A stretch of 64,000 nt of DNA from Streptomyces panaciradicis (GTDB lineage Bacteria > Actinomycetota > Actinomycetes > Streptomycetales > Streptomycetaceae): contig NZ_JAMGBF010000037.1 in the NCBI RefSeq assembly GCF_023516615.1, positions 1 through 64,000 on the forward strand, read 5' to 3'. The number at the start of each line of letters is the position of its first letter. The first letter of the stretch is position 1. Both the position numbers and the translations under genes were made by a program. Under the pieces are notes generated by a model, which worked only from the letters and a program-made list of their open reading frames with translations, searched no databases and was not told the origin of the DNA. Positions 19,440 through 28,797 of the stretch are shown one piece after another.

Positions 19440-19524
19440 TGCGGCGGAAGGGATTCGAACCCTCAAGCCCGATCAAGGGCCACAGGACCTAAACCTGCTG
19501 CGTCAGCCGTTGCGCCACCGCCGC
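19440..19524 (-). tRNA. tRNA-Leu, anticodon UAG
   Basis: An 85-nt type II tRNA. Acceptor arms GCGGCGG and CCGCCGC pair fully, with discriminator A. The T arm GAGGGTTCGAATCCCTT is canonical, and there is a long variable arm (GGCCCTTGATCGGGCTT). The anticodon stem CAGG/CCTG encloses loop TTTAGGT, giving UAG at 19489-19491, which reads the rare codon CUA. The 3' CCA is not encoded. I saw no second copy of its 3' end that would mark an integrated element. Confidence 0.95.
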
Positions 19525-19617
19525 CAACCGCCTGTCATCGTACCGGGCATAGGGATGGGCGGCGGCTCGCCTCGGTCACCCCGATGGGAGCCGCTCGCCC
19601 GGCGGAACGCACCGACC

Positions 19618-20085
19618 TCAGATGCCCAGGTCCTTGATGATCTTTGCTACGTGGCCTGTCGCTCGGACGTTGTAGAGGGCCCGTTCCACCTTGCCCTGTT
19701 CGTCCACGACGATCGTGGAGCGGATGACGCCCATGTAGGTCTTGCCGTAGTTCTTCTTCTCGCCGTAGGCGCCGTAGGCCTCGGTGACCGTCTTCTCCGG
19801 GTCCGCGAGGAGGGTGACCTTCAGGGACTCCTTCTCGCGGAACTTCGCCAGCTTCTCCGGCTGGTCGGGGGAGATGCCGATGACGTCGTAGCCGGCGCCG
19901 GCCAGGAGGTCGAGGTTGTCCGTGAAGTCGCACGCCTGCTTGGTGCAGCCTGGAGTGAGGGCCGCAGGGTAGAAGTAGACGATGACCTTGCGGCCCTTGT
20001 GGGACGACAGGGAGACGTCGTTGCCGTCGGCGTCGGGGAGGGTGAAGTCGGGGGCCACGTCCCCCGGCTGGAGTCGCTCGCTCAT
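19618..20085 (-). CDS. bcp: Thioredoxin-dependent peroxiredoxin Bcp
   Basis: A 155-aa cytoplasmic peroxiredoxin of the Bcp/PrxQ group. TPGCTKQACDF holds the peroxidatic and resolving Cys five residues apart, the alpha2-type arrangement. The neighbouring FYPAALTPG segment and VRSTIVVDEQGKV near the C-terminus fit. The start MSERLQPGDVAPDF at 20085 is the family start; longer frames read into the divergent gene. It is followed by the tRNA-Leu gene. Confidence 0.93.
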   Translation of the reverse strand: MSERLQPGDVAPDFTLPDADGNDVSLSSHKGRKVIVYFYPAALTPGCTKQACDFTDNLDLLAGAGYDVIGISPDQPEKLAKFREKESLKVTLLADPEKTVTEAYGAYGEKKNYGKTYMGVIRSTIVVDEQGKVERALYNVRATGHVAKIIKDLGI

Positions 20086-20185
20086 CGGACCAGCGTAACC
20101 GGGGGTCCTGACAGTGCGGCGGACGACGGAACTGACAGACTGTCCAGAACAGCAACAGGCATCGGCTGACTTCGGAGGCGCAACC

Positions 20186-20515
20186 GTGGCGGACACGTCG
20201 GACACCAGAACCCCGGCGCAGATCGAGGCGGACATCAGGCGCCGACGCGATGTGCTGGCCGAGACCCTCGACGAGATCGGGGTGCGGGTGCACCCCAAGA
20301 CGATCGTCGGCGACGCCAAGGCCAAGGTCGTGTCCCATATCGACCACACGCTGGGCCGGGCCTACGTCGGCGTGAACAAGGCCGTCAGCGACGTACGGTC
20401 CCGCTTCGTGGACGAGGACGGCGCGCCGCGCCTGGAGCGGATCGTGCCGGTCGCGCTCGTCGCCGTCGGCCTGGTGGGCCTGCTGGCCCTCGGTACCCGG
20501 CGCCGCAAAGGCTGA
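20186..20515 (+). CDS. DUF3618 family membrane protein
   Basis: A 109-aa protein starting at GTG (VADTSDTRTPAQIEADI) behind GGAGG. The DUF3618 signature RTPAQIEADIRRRRDVLAETLDEI is followed by an amphipathic helix region and one C-terminal transmembrane helix (VPVALVAVGLVGLLAL) ending in RRRKG. Members are often near Bcp or phage-holin-like genes in actinobacteria; function unknown. It is divergent from bcp. Confidence 0.85.
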   Translation: MADTSDTRTPAQIEADIRRRRDVLAETLDEIGVRVHPKTIVGDAKAKVVSHIDHTLGRAYVGVNKAVSDVRSRFVDEDGAPRLERIVPVALVAVGLVGLLALGTRRRKG

Positions 20516-20538
20516 GCGAGAGCTGTAGGTTCGGGGAC

Positions 20539-20895
20539 GTGAGCGCCATCAGAAACGACCAGAGCACCAGTCACGACAAGCTGCCCATCCGGATGCTGCA
20601 CGACCGGGTCCTGGTCAAGCAGGAGACCGGTGAGGGTGAGCGTCGTTCCGGCGGGGGCATCCTGATCCCCGCCACCGCCGCGGTCGGGCGTCGGCTGGCG
20701 TGGGCCGAGGTCGTCGCCGTCGGCCAGAACGTGCGCACGGTGGAGCCCGGCGACCGTGTCCTGTTCGACCCGGAGGACCGGGCCGAGGTGGAGGTGCGGG
20801 GCGTGGCCTACGTGCTGATGCGCGAGCGGGACCTGCACGCCGTGGCCGCCGACCGCTTCGAGGGGTCGGAGGACACCACGGGGCTGTATCTGTAA
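20539..20895 (+). CDS. GroES-like co-chaperonin family protein
   Basis: A 118-aa protein starting at GTG. It contains a Cpn10 beta-barrel: IRMLHDRVLVKQE, GGILIPATAA and AEVVAVGQNVRTVEPGDRVLF. The N-terminus adds about 17 polar residues and the C-terminus differs from canonical GroES (DRFEGSEDTTGLYL). There is no groEL alongside, and this is the second, GroES-like paralogue commonly seen in Streptomyces rather than the main groES. The gap from the DUF3618 gene is 23 bp, so they are probably cotranscribed. Confidence 0.82.
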   Translation: MSAIRNDQSTSHDKLPIRMLHDRVLVKQETGEGERRSGGGILIPATAAVGRRLAWAEVVAVGQNVRTVEPGDRVLFDPEDRAEVEVRGVAYVLMRERDLHAVAADRFEGSEDTTGLYL

Positions 20896-20912
20896 GCCGT
20901 GGCAGCGGCGTC

Positions 20913-20948
20913 GAAAAGGGCTGGTGACCTCGGTCACCAGCCCTTTTC
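20913..20948. terminator. Bidirectional terminator
   Basis: GAAAAGGGCTGGTGACC pairs perfectly with GGTCACCAGCCCTTTTC (17 bp, 2-nt loop), with A/T-rich outer flanks. It lies between the convergent GroES-like and penicillin-binding protein genes. Confidence 0.93.
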
Positions 20949-20965
20949 GCGTGCTCCCCGCCGGT

Positions 20966-23395
20966 CTACTGTCTGCGGCCCGTGAACTGTGGGCCGGCCG
21001 TGGTGCCGGTCGTCCCCCCGGTGTCGGTGCCGCCCGTCGTCCCGCCGGTCGTCCCGCCGGTGTCCGTGCCGCCCGTGGTGCCGCCGGTGGTGGTGCCGGT
21101 GTCCGTGCCGCCGTTGGTGGTGCCGCCGGTCGTGGTGCCGCCGTTGGTCGTGCCGCCCGTGGTGGTGCCGCCGTTCGTGGTGGCACCGCCCGTGGTGGTG
21201 CCCGTCGTGCCGGTCGTGGGCGTGCCGCCGGTGGTCTGGCCGGGGGTGCCGCCGGTGTCCTGGCCGCCGGTGCCCGGGGTGCCGCCGTTGTCCTGGCCGC
21301 CGGTGCCGGGGGTCACGAGGTCGGTCGGCGGGGCCTGGGGCTCGTCGGCGCCCGGCTGGAGCTGGAGGTCGAAGTCGGTGGCGGGCTTCCCCTTCAGCGC
21401 GTCCCGGGTGTACTGCGCCCAGATCTCGGTGGGCGGGCCGCCGCCGTTGACGCGCTGCAGGCCGAGGGCGCCGTAGAGCGGCTGGTGCGCGGCCGTCACC
21501 GGGTCCTGGCCCATGACCGCCACGACCGTGGCGAGGTCGGGGGTGTAGCCGGCGAACCAGGCGGCGGTGTCCTTCTCGGCGGTGCCGGTCTTGCCGGCGG
21601 CGGGGCGGCCGGCGGCCTGGGCGGCGGTCGCGGTGCCGTTGTCGACGACGCTCTGCAGCACGGAGGTCGTGGTGTCGGCGGCCTCGCGGCTGACCGCCTG
21701 CGTGGTCGCGGCCTTCGGCAGCGTGACGGGCCGGCCGTCCTTGGTCATCGACTCGATCATCGTGTACGTGCCGTGCTCGCCGTGGTTGGCGAGCGTCGCG
21801 TAGGCCTCGGCCATGTCGAGGACGCTGGCCCGGGCCACGCCCAGCGCGATCGACGGGTAGGCGGACAGCTCGGGGGTGTCGGAGGGCAGGCCCAGGCCGA
21901 TGGCCGTCTGCTTGACCTTCGACGGGCCGACGTCGACCGCCATCTGCGCGTACACGGCGTTGACGGACTTGTCGGTGGCGGTGCGCACGGTGATGTCGCC
22001 GTAGGAGACGTCGTCCTCGTTGGCGGGGGCGTAGGCGCCGTTCCAGCCCTGGACGGGGCGCTTGTTGGTGCCGTCGTAGTAGGTGTTGGGGGTGATGAGG
22101 TCGCCGTCCTGCGTCTGGGAGTGGTTCTGGACGGCGGAGGCGAACACGAAGGGCTTGAAGGTGGAGCCGACCTGGAAGTCCTCGCGGGTGGCGCCGTTGG
22201 TGTACTGCTTGACGTAGTCGATGCCGCCGTACATGGCGACGACCTTGCCGGTCTTGGGGTCGACGGAGGCGCCGCCGGCGCGGACGTAGGTGTCGGCCTT
22301 GCGGCCCTTCTTGTCGAGCTTGGACATCAGCTTGTCGTTCACCGCCTTGACGAAGGCGTCCTGCTTGCTCTTCTGCAGGGTGGTGGTGATGCGGTAGCCG
22401 CCGCGGGCGAGGGTGTCCTCGTCGACGATGTTGTTCTTGTCCAGGTACTCCTTGATGGCGCGGACGACGTAGCCGCGCTGGCCGGACATGCCGGTGGAGG
22501 CGGTCTGCTGCTTCGGCACGGGGAACTTCAGGCCGGCCCGCTGCGACTCGGTGAGCCAGCCCTTCTTGACCATGCCGTCGAGGACGTAGTTCCAGCGGGC
22601 GACGGCCGCTGCCTTGTTCTCGGGGTGGGCGACGACGTCGTACTCGCTGGGCGCGTTGACCAGGGCGGCGAGGTAGGCGGCGTGGGCCGCGTCGAGGTCG
22701 GTGGCGTCCTGGCCGTAGTAGGCCTGGGCGGCGGCCTGGATGCCGTAGGCGTTGCGGCCGAAGTAGCTGGTGTTGAGGTAGCCCTCGAGGATCTCGTTCT
22801 TGGACTTCTCGCGGTCGAGCTTGATCGAGATGAAGAACTCCTTCACCTTGCGGGTGACGGTCTGCTCCTGCTCCAGGTAGTAGTTCTTCACGTACTGCTG
22901 GGTGATGGTGGAGCCGGACTGCTTGCCCTTGCCGGTGGCGGTGTTCCAGGCCGCGCGCAGCATCGCCTTGGGGTCGACGGCGGACTCGGTGTAGAAGTCG
23001 CGGTCCTCGGCGGCCAGGACGGCGTGCTGGGCCTCCTTGGAGACCTGGGCGAGGGTGACGTTCTCCCGGTTGACCTCGCCGTCGCGGGCGAGCTGGGTGC
23101 CGTCGGCGTAGAGGTAGACGTTGGCCTGCTTGGTCGCGAGGTCGTTGGCGGTGGGGATCTGCACCATGGAGTAGCCGAGGAAGAACAGGCCGACCAGCAG
23201 CAGGACGCCGATGACGAAGCCGCCCAGGACCATGCGCCAGGTCGGCAGGAGCCGGCGCCAGCCGGTCCGCTTGGGCCGCTTGGGCTTCTTGCCCCCGGTG
23301 TCCGCCGGTCCGGCGGGGGACCCGGCCGCCGCCTCGGCCGCCTGTGGCTCTGTGATGGCCCGGCCCGGGGCGGGCGGCTGCGGCTCGTCGCTCAT
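20966..23395 (-). CDS. Bifunctional penicillin-binding protein (class A, PBP1-like)
   Basis: An 809-aa membrane enzyme of peptidoglycan synthesis. A basic Pro-rich cytoplasmic tail is followed by one transmembrane helix (about residues 55-80). The transglycosylase domain has AAEDRDFYTESAVDPKAMLRA, QGGSTITQQ-like GSTITQQYVKN and ILEGYLNTSYFGRNAYGIQAA. The transpeptidase domain has GSTFKPF (SxxK), SVN and GKTGTAEKD. The last ~110 residues are a low-complexity Gly/Thr tail of GGTTNGG-type repeats. The start at 23395 has AGGAG 11 nt upstream. Confidence 0.93.
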   Translation of the reverse strand: MSDEPQPPAPGRAITEPQAAEAAAGSPAGPADTGGKKPKRPKRTGWRRLLPTWRMVLGGFVIGVLLLVGLFFLGYSMVQIPTANDLATKQANVYLYADGTQLARDGEVNRENVTLAQVSKEAQHAVLAAEDRDFYTESAVDPKAMLRAAWNTATGKGKQSGSTITQQYVKNYYLEQEQTVTRKVKEFFISIKLDREKSKNEILEGYLNTSYFGRNAYGIQAAAQAYYGQDATDLDAAHAAYLAALVNAPSEYDVVAHPENKAAAVARWNYVLDGMVKKGWLTESQRAGLKFPVPKQQTASTGMSGQRGYVVRAIKEYLDKNNIVDEDTLARGGYRITTTLQKSKQDAFVKAVNDKLMSKLDKKGRKADTYVRAGGASVDPKTGKVVAMYGGIDYVKQYTNGATREDFQVGSTFKPFVFASAVQNHSQTQDGDLITPNTYYDGTNKRPVQGWNGAYAPANEDDVSYGDITVRTATDKSVNAVYAQMAVDVGPSKVKQTAIGLGLPSDTPELSAYPSIALGVARASVLDMAEAYATLANHGEHGTYTMIESMTKDGRPVTLPKAATTQAVSREAADTTTSVLQSVVDNGTATAAQAAGRPAAGKTGTAEKDTAAWFAGYTPDLATVVAVMGQDPVTAAHQPLYGALGLQRVNGGGPPTEIWAQYTRDALKGKPATDFDLQLQPGADEPQAPPTDLVTPGTGGQDNGGTPGTGGQDTGGTPGQTTGGTPTTGTTGTTTGGATTNGGTTTGGTTNGGTTTGGTTNGGTDTGTTTGGTTGGTDTGGTTGGTTGGTDTGGTTGTTAGPQFTGRRQ

Positions 23396-23667
23396 GGTGT
23401 GCGGAGACTCCTGTGGTGCGGTATCTCGTACGACCCGAAGGGCTCGTACGTCTCTGGCGCGCTTTGGGCGCCTTCGTGGAGGGAGGCTACTCACGCCTCC
23501 TTTGATGAAGACTGTCCCATCCGTCGATCAGTTCCCCGAATCGCGGCACGCATGGCCGTGGCCGAAAGGTATCGGGCCGGCGCGGCCCGGAAATTCGGTG
23601 GCCGGGCCGGCCGGCCCGCCGCTAGGCTCCTGCGCTTCGGTGTCGGCGGGCCGAGGAGGGCTGCGGT

Positions 23668-24468
23668 GTGGGCGCTGGGCGGTTGTACGTCGCCGTCGCG
23701 GCGGGGGGATTCAGAAGATACGCGACGTATCGGGCGGCGACGGTGGCGGGGGTGTTCACCAACACCGCGTTCGGGCTGATCCTCGTCTACACGTACACGG
23801 CGCTGTGGGACGAGCGGCCGCATCTCGGGGGCTACGACCTGGCGCAGGCGGTCACCTATGTGTGGATCGGGCAGGCGCTGTTCAAGACCCTGGCCAACGG
23901 CGGCGGGGGCGTCGAGACGGAGCTGATGGAGCGCATCCGCACCGGTGACGTCGCGGTCGACCTGTACCGGCCGGCCGACCTGCAGTTGTGGTGGCTGGCC
24001 ACGGATCTGGGGCGGGCGGGGTTCGAGCTGCTGGGGCGCGGGGTGGTGCCGTTCGTGTTCGGCGCGCTGTTCTTCGACATGGCGCTGCCCGCGGACGTGA
24101 TCACCTGGCTGGCCTTCCTGGGCTCCGTGGCGCTGGCGATGCTGGTCAGTTTCGCGATCCGCTATCTGGTGGCGCTGACCGCGTTCTGGCTGATGGACGG
24201 CACCGGTGTGATCCAGATGGCGTGGCTGGTGGGCTGGTTCTGCTCGGGCATGCTGCTGCCGCTGAACGTCTTCCCGGGCGCGCTGGGCGAGGTCGTGCGG
24301 GCGCTGCCCTGGTCGTCGCTGCTGCAGGCCCCCGCCGACGTGTTCCTCGGCCGGGCCGATCCGCTGGGCACGTACGCCTTCCAGGCGGTGTGGGCGGTGG
24401 TGCTGCTGGCGGCCGGGCGGATGGTGCAGGCGGCGGCGACGCGGAGGGTGGTGGTGCAGGGTGGCTGA
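23668..24468 (+). CDS. ABC-2 type exporter permease, first subunit
   Basis: A 266-aa membrane protein starting GTG behind GAGGAGG, with six predicted helices. The pattern (FRRYATYRAATVAGVFTNTAFGLI at the start, DLYRPADLQLWW after helix 2, LPLNVFPGALGEVVRALPWSS near the end) is typical of the paired DUF990-like/ABC-2 permeases. It overlaps the second permease gene by 8 bp and is followed by the ATPase, so the three form one exporter. Substrate unknown. Confidence 0.88.
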   Translation: MGAGRLYVAVAAGGFRRYATYRAATVAGVFTNTAFGLILVYTYTALWDERPHLGGYDLAQAVTYVWIGQALFKTLANGGGGVETELMERIRTGDVAVDLYRPADLQLWWLATDLGRAGFELLGRGVVPFVFGALFFDMALPADVITWLAFLGSVALAMLVSFAIRYLVALTAFWLMDGTGVIQMAWLVGWFCSGMLLPLNVFPGALGEVVRALPWSSLLQAPADVFLGRADPLGTYAFQAVWAVVLLAAGRMVQAAATRRVVVQGG

Positions 24469-25330
24469 GAGCTACGTGGTCGATGCCGGGGCCCGCTGGG
24501 CGGCCGAGGAGGTTCCCGGCGGCCGGGTCCGGGAGGGGGTGCGGGCGTACTTCCTGATCGCGGGCATGTGGATCCGTTCCACGATGGCCTACCGCACGTC
24601 CTTCGTTCTGATGACGGTGACGAACTTCGCGACGACGGCGCTCGACTTCGTCGCGATCCTGCTGATGTTCTCCCGCGTCGACGCGCTCGGCGGCTACTCG
24701 CTGCAGCAGGTCGCGTTCCTCTACGGGGTCTCCAGCACCACGTTCGGACTGGCCGACATGGTGATCGGCTCCATGGAGCGGCTCGGGCGGCGGGTGCGGG
24801 ACGGCACGCTGGACACCCTGCTGGTGCGTCCGGCTCCGGTGCTCGCGCAGATGGCGGCCGACCAGTTCGCGCTGCGCCGGCTGGGCCGCACCGGTCAGGG
24901 GGCGCTGGTGCTGACCTGGGCGCTGCTGCGGCTCGACATCGACTGGACGCCGCTGCGGGTGCTGTTGATGCCGGTGATGCTGGTGAGCGGCTGTGCGATC
25001 TTCTGCGCGGTGTTCATCGCGGGTGCGGCCTTCCAGTTCGTGGCGCAGGACGCCGCCGAGGTGCAGAACGCGTTCACCTACGGCGGTACGACGCTGTTGC
25101 AGTACCCGCCGACGGTGTTCGCGACGGAGCTGCTGCGCGGGGTGACGTACGTGCTGCCGCTGGCGTTCGTGAACTGGCTGCCGGCGACGTATGTGCTGGG
25201 GCTGCCCTACCCGTTGGGGCTGCCGGAGTGGGCGGCGTTCCTGTCGCCGCTGGTGGCCGCGGGGTGTGTGGGGCTGGCGGGGCTGGCGTGGCGGGCGGGG
25301 CTCAGGTCGTACCGGAGCACGGGCAGTTGA
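24461..25330 (+). CDS. ABC-2 type exporter permease, second subunit
   Basis: A 289-aa membrane protein starting at GTG inside the end of the previous gene. About 30 cytoplasmic residues precede six helices. GTLDTLLVRPAPVLAQMAADQF and the final FVNWLPATYVLGLPYPLGLPEW segment match the partner permease of this exporter type. Translational coupling implies equal stoichiometry with the first permease. The ATPase starts 35 bp downstream. Confidence 0.88.
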   Translation: MAESYVVDAGARWAAEEVPGGRVREGVRAYFLIAGMWIRSTMAYRTSFVLMTVTNFATTALDFVAILLMFSRVDALGGYSLQQVAFLYGVSSTTFGLADMVIGSMERLGRRVRDGTLDTLLVRPAPVLAQMAADQFALRRLGRTGQGALVLTWALLRLDIDWTPLRVLLMPVMLVSGCAIFCAVFIAGAAFQFVAQDAAEVQNAFTYGGTTLLQYPPTVFATELLRGVTYVLPLAFVNWLPATYVLGLPYPLGLPEWAAFLSPLVAAGCVGLAGLAWRAGLRSYRSTGS

Positions 25331-25365
25331 GGGCCGGCGAGAACGGAAAGGGCTGCGGAGGACTG

Positions 25366-26355
25366 ATGGACGACGACTTCATCGAACTCGACCGGGTGGA
25401 GAAGGTCTTCGACGTGCGCAGGAAGACCGGGTTCCTGCGGCGGGAGCGGCGGTCGGTGCGCGCCGTGGACTCCCTGTCCTTCACCGTGGCGCGCGGCGAG
25501 ATGGTCGGGTACATCGGGCCGAACGGCGCGGGCAAGTCGACGACGATCAAGATGCTCACGGGCATCCTGACCCCGTCCGGCGGCCGGCTGCGGGTCGCCG
25601 GCATCGACCCGTCCCGCGAGCGGACGCGGCTCGCGCGCCGGATCGGGGTGGTGTTCGGGCAGCGGACGACGCTGTGGTGGGACCTGCCCCTGATCGACTC
25701 CTACCGGCTGGCGCACCGCATGTACCGCATCCCGGAGGTCCGTTACCGCGAGAACCTGGACCGGTGCGTCGAACTGCTGGAGCTGGGCGAGCTGTTGGAG
25801 GTCCCGGTGCGGCAGCTGTCGCTGGGGCAGCGGATGCGGGGCGACATCGCGGCGGCGCTGCTGCACGACCCCGAGGTGCTCTACCTGGACGAGCCGACGA
25901 TCGGCCTCGATGTCATCTCCAAGTCCAAGGTGCGGGGCTTCCTGCGGGAGTTGAACGCCGAGCGCGGCACGACGGTGCTGCTGACCACGCACGACCTGCA
26001 GGACATCGAGCAGCTGTGCTCGCGGGTGATGGTCATCGACCACGGGCGCCTGATGTACGACGGCGCGCTCGCCGGGCTGCACGAGGTGGGTGAGAGCGAG
26101 CGGACCCTCGTGGTCGACCTGGAGCGGGAACTGCCGCCGATCGAGGCCGCGCCCGCGCGGGTCGTCAGGGTGGAGGGGCCGCGGCAGTGGCTGGCGTTCC
26201 CGGCGGCGCAGTCCGCGGCGGAGCTGGTGGCGCGGATCGCGGCGCGGTACCCGCTGCTCGACCTGTCGGTGCGGGAGCCCGACATCGAGGCGGTGATCGC
26301 CCGGATGTACGCGGGCGGGACGGCTCAGGACGAGGCGGAGAAAGCGGTGTCGTAG
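25366..26355 (+). CDS. ABC transporter ATP-binding protein
   Basis: A 329-aa ATPase energising the two permeases. Walker A GPNGAGKSTT, signature LSLGQRMRGDIAAALL, Walker B VLYLDEPTIGLD and the switch His in LLTTHDLQDIEQ are all intact. The insertion KTGFLRRERRSVRAVDSLSF before Walker A and the ~90-residue C-terminal extension are typical of the subfamily acting with these ABC-2 permeases. ATG at 25366 follows a GGAGGA site. Confidence 0.92.
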   Translation: MDDDFIELDRVEKVFDVRRKTGFLRRERRSVRAVDSLSFTVARGEMVGYIGPNGAGKSTTIKMLTGILTPSGGRLRVAGIDPSRERTRLARRIGVVFGQRTTLWWDLPLIDSYRLAHRMYRIPEVRYRENLDRCVELLELGELLEVPVRQLSLGQRMRGDIAAALLHDPEVLYLDEPTIGLDVISKSKVRGFLRELNAERGTTVLLTTHDLQDIEQLCSRVMVIDHGRLMYDGALAGLHEVGESERTLVVDLERELPPIEAAPARVVRVEGPRQWLAFPAAQSAAELVARIAARYPLLDLSVREPDIEAVIARMYAGGTAQDEAEKAVS

Positions 26356-26388
26356 CCTCCCGCCGGGGGACCTCGTAGGCTGCTGTCC

Positions 26389-27213
26389 ATGACCGATGAC
26401 GCCGCAGTCCCGGAGCTCCGCGCATCCGACGCCGACCGTGAACGAGTCGCCGAGGTCCTGCGGGACGCCCTCGCGGAGGGCCGCCTGGACATGGCGGAGT
26501 TCGAGGAGCGGCTGGAGGCCACGTACCAGGCCCGGACGTACGGCGAGCTGGCGCCGATCACCCGTGACCTGCCCGTCGGACAGGTCGCCCATCCCGCCGT
26601 GTCCCTGGTCAAGGACGAGCCGGACAGCGGGAGTTGGGCGGGGCGGATCGTCGGCGGCGAGGGGTCGTCGAGCTGGGCCGTCGCCGTGATGTCCGGGTTC
26701 GAACGCAAGGGCCGCTGGACCGTGCCCAGGCGGTTCAACTGCTTCGCCGTGATGGGCGGCGGCGAACTCGACCTGCGCGACGCGAACTTCGCCGACCGGC
26801 AGGTCGAGATCAACTGCGTGACGATCATGGGCGGGGTGAACGTCATCGTGCCGCCCGGCGTCGAGGTCGTGGTCCGCGGCATCGGGATCATGGGCGGCTT
26901 CGACCACACCGAGGAGGGCGTGCCCCCCGCGCCGGGCGCCCCCCGTGTGATCGTCACCGGGTTCGCCCTGATGGGCGGCGTCGGCGTCGAGCGCAAGCTG
27001 ACCCGCGAGGAGCGGCGCCGGCTGAAGGAGGAGCGCCGCCAGGAACGTCTGGAGCGCAGGTCCGGCCGGGCACTCGACGAGGGCCTCGGCGCCCCCACGC
27101 GGATGCTCGAGGAGCACCGCGAGTTCCGGCGCGAACTGCGCGAGGAGCGCCGCGAACGGCAGCGCGAGCGCCACGCGGAGCGCCGCGAGAGGCGCCGCCG
27201 CGACGAGTACTGA
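26389..27213 (+). CDS. DUF1707 and cell-wall-stress-sensor-like (LiaF-type) protein
   Basis: A 274-aa protein with no transmembrane helix. Residues ~10-65 form a DUF1707 domain (RASDADRERVAEVLRDALAEGRLDMAEFEERLEATYQARTYGEL). Residues ~95-205 form a repeated beta structure with MGGGELDLRDANF and IMGGVNVIVPPGVEVVVRG, as in the LiaF C-terminal domain. The last ~70 residues are an extremely charged Arg/Glu helix (EERRRLKEERRQERLERR), probably a coiled coil. It follows the exporter operon by 33 bp and may be cotranscribed. Confidence 0.85.
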   Translation: MTDDAAVPELRASDADRERVAEVLRDALAEGRLDMAEFEERLEATYQARTYGELAPITRDLPVGQVAHPAVSLVKDEPDSGSWAGRIVGGEGSSSWAVAVMSGFERKGRWTVPRRFNCFAVMGGGELDLRDANFADRQVEINCVTIMGGVNVIVPPGVEVVVRGIGIMGGFDHTEEGVPPAPGAPRVIVTGFALMGGVGVERKLTREERRRLKEERRQERLERRSGRALDEGLGAPTRMLEEHREFRRELREERRERQRERHAERRERRRRDEY

Positions 27214-27234
27214 GCCGTCGCGGGGCGCGGGTTG

Positions 27235-28566
27235 CTACAGCTGGGCCGGGGCCGCGCCCTTGAGCTGGTTCAGGTCGACGGTCTGGGCCATGCGGGCGTA
27301 GCCCTTGTCGCTGGGGTGCAGGTGGTCGCCCGAGTCGTAGTCCGAGCGCAGCCGGCGCGGGTTGTAGGGGTCCCTCAGGGCCTGGTCGAAGTCGACCACG
27401 GCGTCGTAGACACGGCCCGCGCGGATCTCGGCGTTGACCTGCTGCCGTACCGCCTCCCGGGCCGCCGTGTAGCCGCGGTGGCCCTGGAAGGGCATGAGGG
27501 TCGCGCCGATGACCTTGATGCCGCGGGCGTGGGCCTGGCGGACCAGGGTGCGCAGGCCGGTGAGGATCTTGTTCGGGTCGGCGAGCCGGGGGTTGCGCAG
27601 GATGTCGTTGACGCCCAGGTCGATCACGACGACCTTGACGTTCGTCCGGGACAGCGCGTCACGGGAGAAGCGGAGCAGACCGCTCTGGTTGTCGGCCGGG
27701 CGGCCCAGGCCGTCGGCGAGGACCTGGTTGCCGCTGATGCCCTGGTTGACCACGCTGTAGCGGGGCACGTCCCGGCCGGAGGCGACCGCCGAGCGCAGCC
27801 GCTCGGAGAGGAGGTCGGGCCAGCGGTGGTCGGCGCCCTGCGTGGAGGTGATGCCGTCGGTGAGCGAGTCGCCGAAGGCGACCACGGTGCCGTCGGCGTC
27901 GTTGCTCAGCACGTCGAGGGCGGTGAGGTAACGCCAGTACGGCGTCTGCTCGGTGTACCCGGTGCCGCTCACGTCCTCGGTGAGGTCGCCCTGGGCGACG
28001 TAGGAGATCTGGCGCGCGTGCTGGTGGTACGTGACCGGGCCGGACGCGGTCGGGGAGTACGTGGTGACCAGGATGTCGCCCCCCTGCGGGACGACGATGC
28101 GGACGGCGTCGCTCAGGACCTGGCCGCCGGCCGGTATGACGACCGCGGTGCCGCCGTCGAACGTCAGCCTCCGCATCGTCCCTGCGTTCGCCGCCGCGGT
28201 CTCGGAGGCGGCCGCCACGGCGATGGAGGCGTGCGTGATGGTCAGCGCCGACTGGCCATAGAGGTTGGAGAGCGTGATGCGGGCACTCGTACCCCCGACG
28301 CTCGCGTGGACGACGTTGCGGACCGAGCGGCCCGCCATGCCCTCGACCTCGGTGCCGGGCTCGGCGCCTCCGGGGGAGGCGGACCACGCGCCGACCCAGG
28401 TGCCGGTGGAGGCGGGGGCGGCCGGGTTGCGCGGGACGCCGCCGCCCGCGAGGGCGTTGGTGGTGGTGCCGTCGTCGGCGGTGACGCCGACGTAGATCGC
28501 GGTCGAGAGGCCCACGATGAGGGCCACGATCGCGGAAAGCAGGGCATAACCGTGACGCTTGGTCAT
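27235..28566 (-). CDS. Secreted SGNH/GDSL hydrolase
   Basis: A 443-aa exported esterase or lipase-like enzyme. An N-terminal signal/anchor (YALLSAIVALIVGLSTAIYVGV) precedes a beta-sandwich-like region (to about residue 215). The SGNH domain follows with block I AFGDSLTDGITST (Ser), VNQGISGNQVL (Gly), DLGVNDI (Asn) and SGDHLHPSDKGY (Asp/His). The start at 28566 has GAGGAG 11 nt upstream. Natural substrate is not evident. It converges on the DUF1707 gene. Confidence 0.9.
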   Translation of the reverse strand: MTKRHGYALLSAIVALIVGLSTAIYVGVTADDGTTTNALAGGGVPRNPAAPASTGTWVGAWSASPGGAEPGTEVEGMAGRSVRNVVHASVGGTSARITLSNLYGQSALTITHASIAVAAASETAAANAGTMRRLTFDGGTAVVIPAGGQVLSDAVRIVVPQGGDILVTTYSPTASGPVTYHQHARQISYVAQGDLTEDVSGTGYTEQTPYWRYLTALDVLSNDADGTVVAFGDSLTDGITSTQGADHRWPDLLSERLRSAVASGRDVPRYSVVNQGISGNQVLADGLGRPADNQSGLLRFSRDALSRTNVKVVVIDLGVNDILRNPRLADPNKILTGLRTLVRQAHARGIKVIGATLMPFQGHRGYTAAREAVRQQVNAEIRAGRVYDAVVDFDQALRDPYNPRRLRSDYDSGDHLHPSDKGYARMAQTVDLNQLKGAAPAQL

Positions 28567-28797
28567 GCGGTGCGTGTCTCCTCGGGCAGTGGAGCCCCGA
28601 GGCTCCGTGGTGATCATCCCAATGATGCGGCATGGACGATGCGGCCTGGGACGAGGGTGCTCGGCAGGACCCCCCATTGGGCCACCGGAGTTCACGACGA
28701 ACTCCCCCTCCTCACAGACGCCGGGAACTCTCGATTCGTTCCAGGAGTCGGTCAGGAAGGGACAATATGTGCAGGGGATCACGAACGGGTGGAGTGA

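Noticed and set aside
19440..19524. tRNA-Leu as an attachment site of an integrated element
   Set aside because: No duplicate of its 3' end and no integrase were found; flanking genes are core.
20924..23779. A 951-codon open frame on the plus strand over the penicillin-binding protein gene
   Set aside because: It is the antisense shadow of a high-GC3 gene; the minus-strand protein has full PBP motifs and this one is compositionally biased Val/Gly/Arg.
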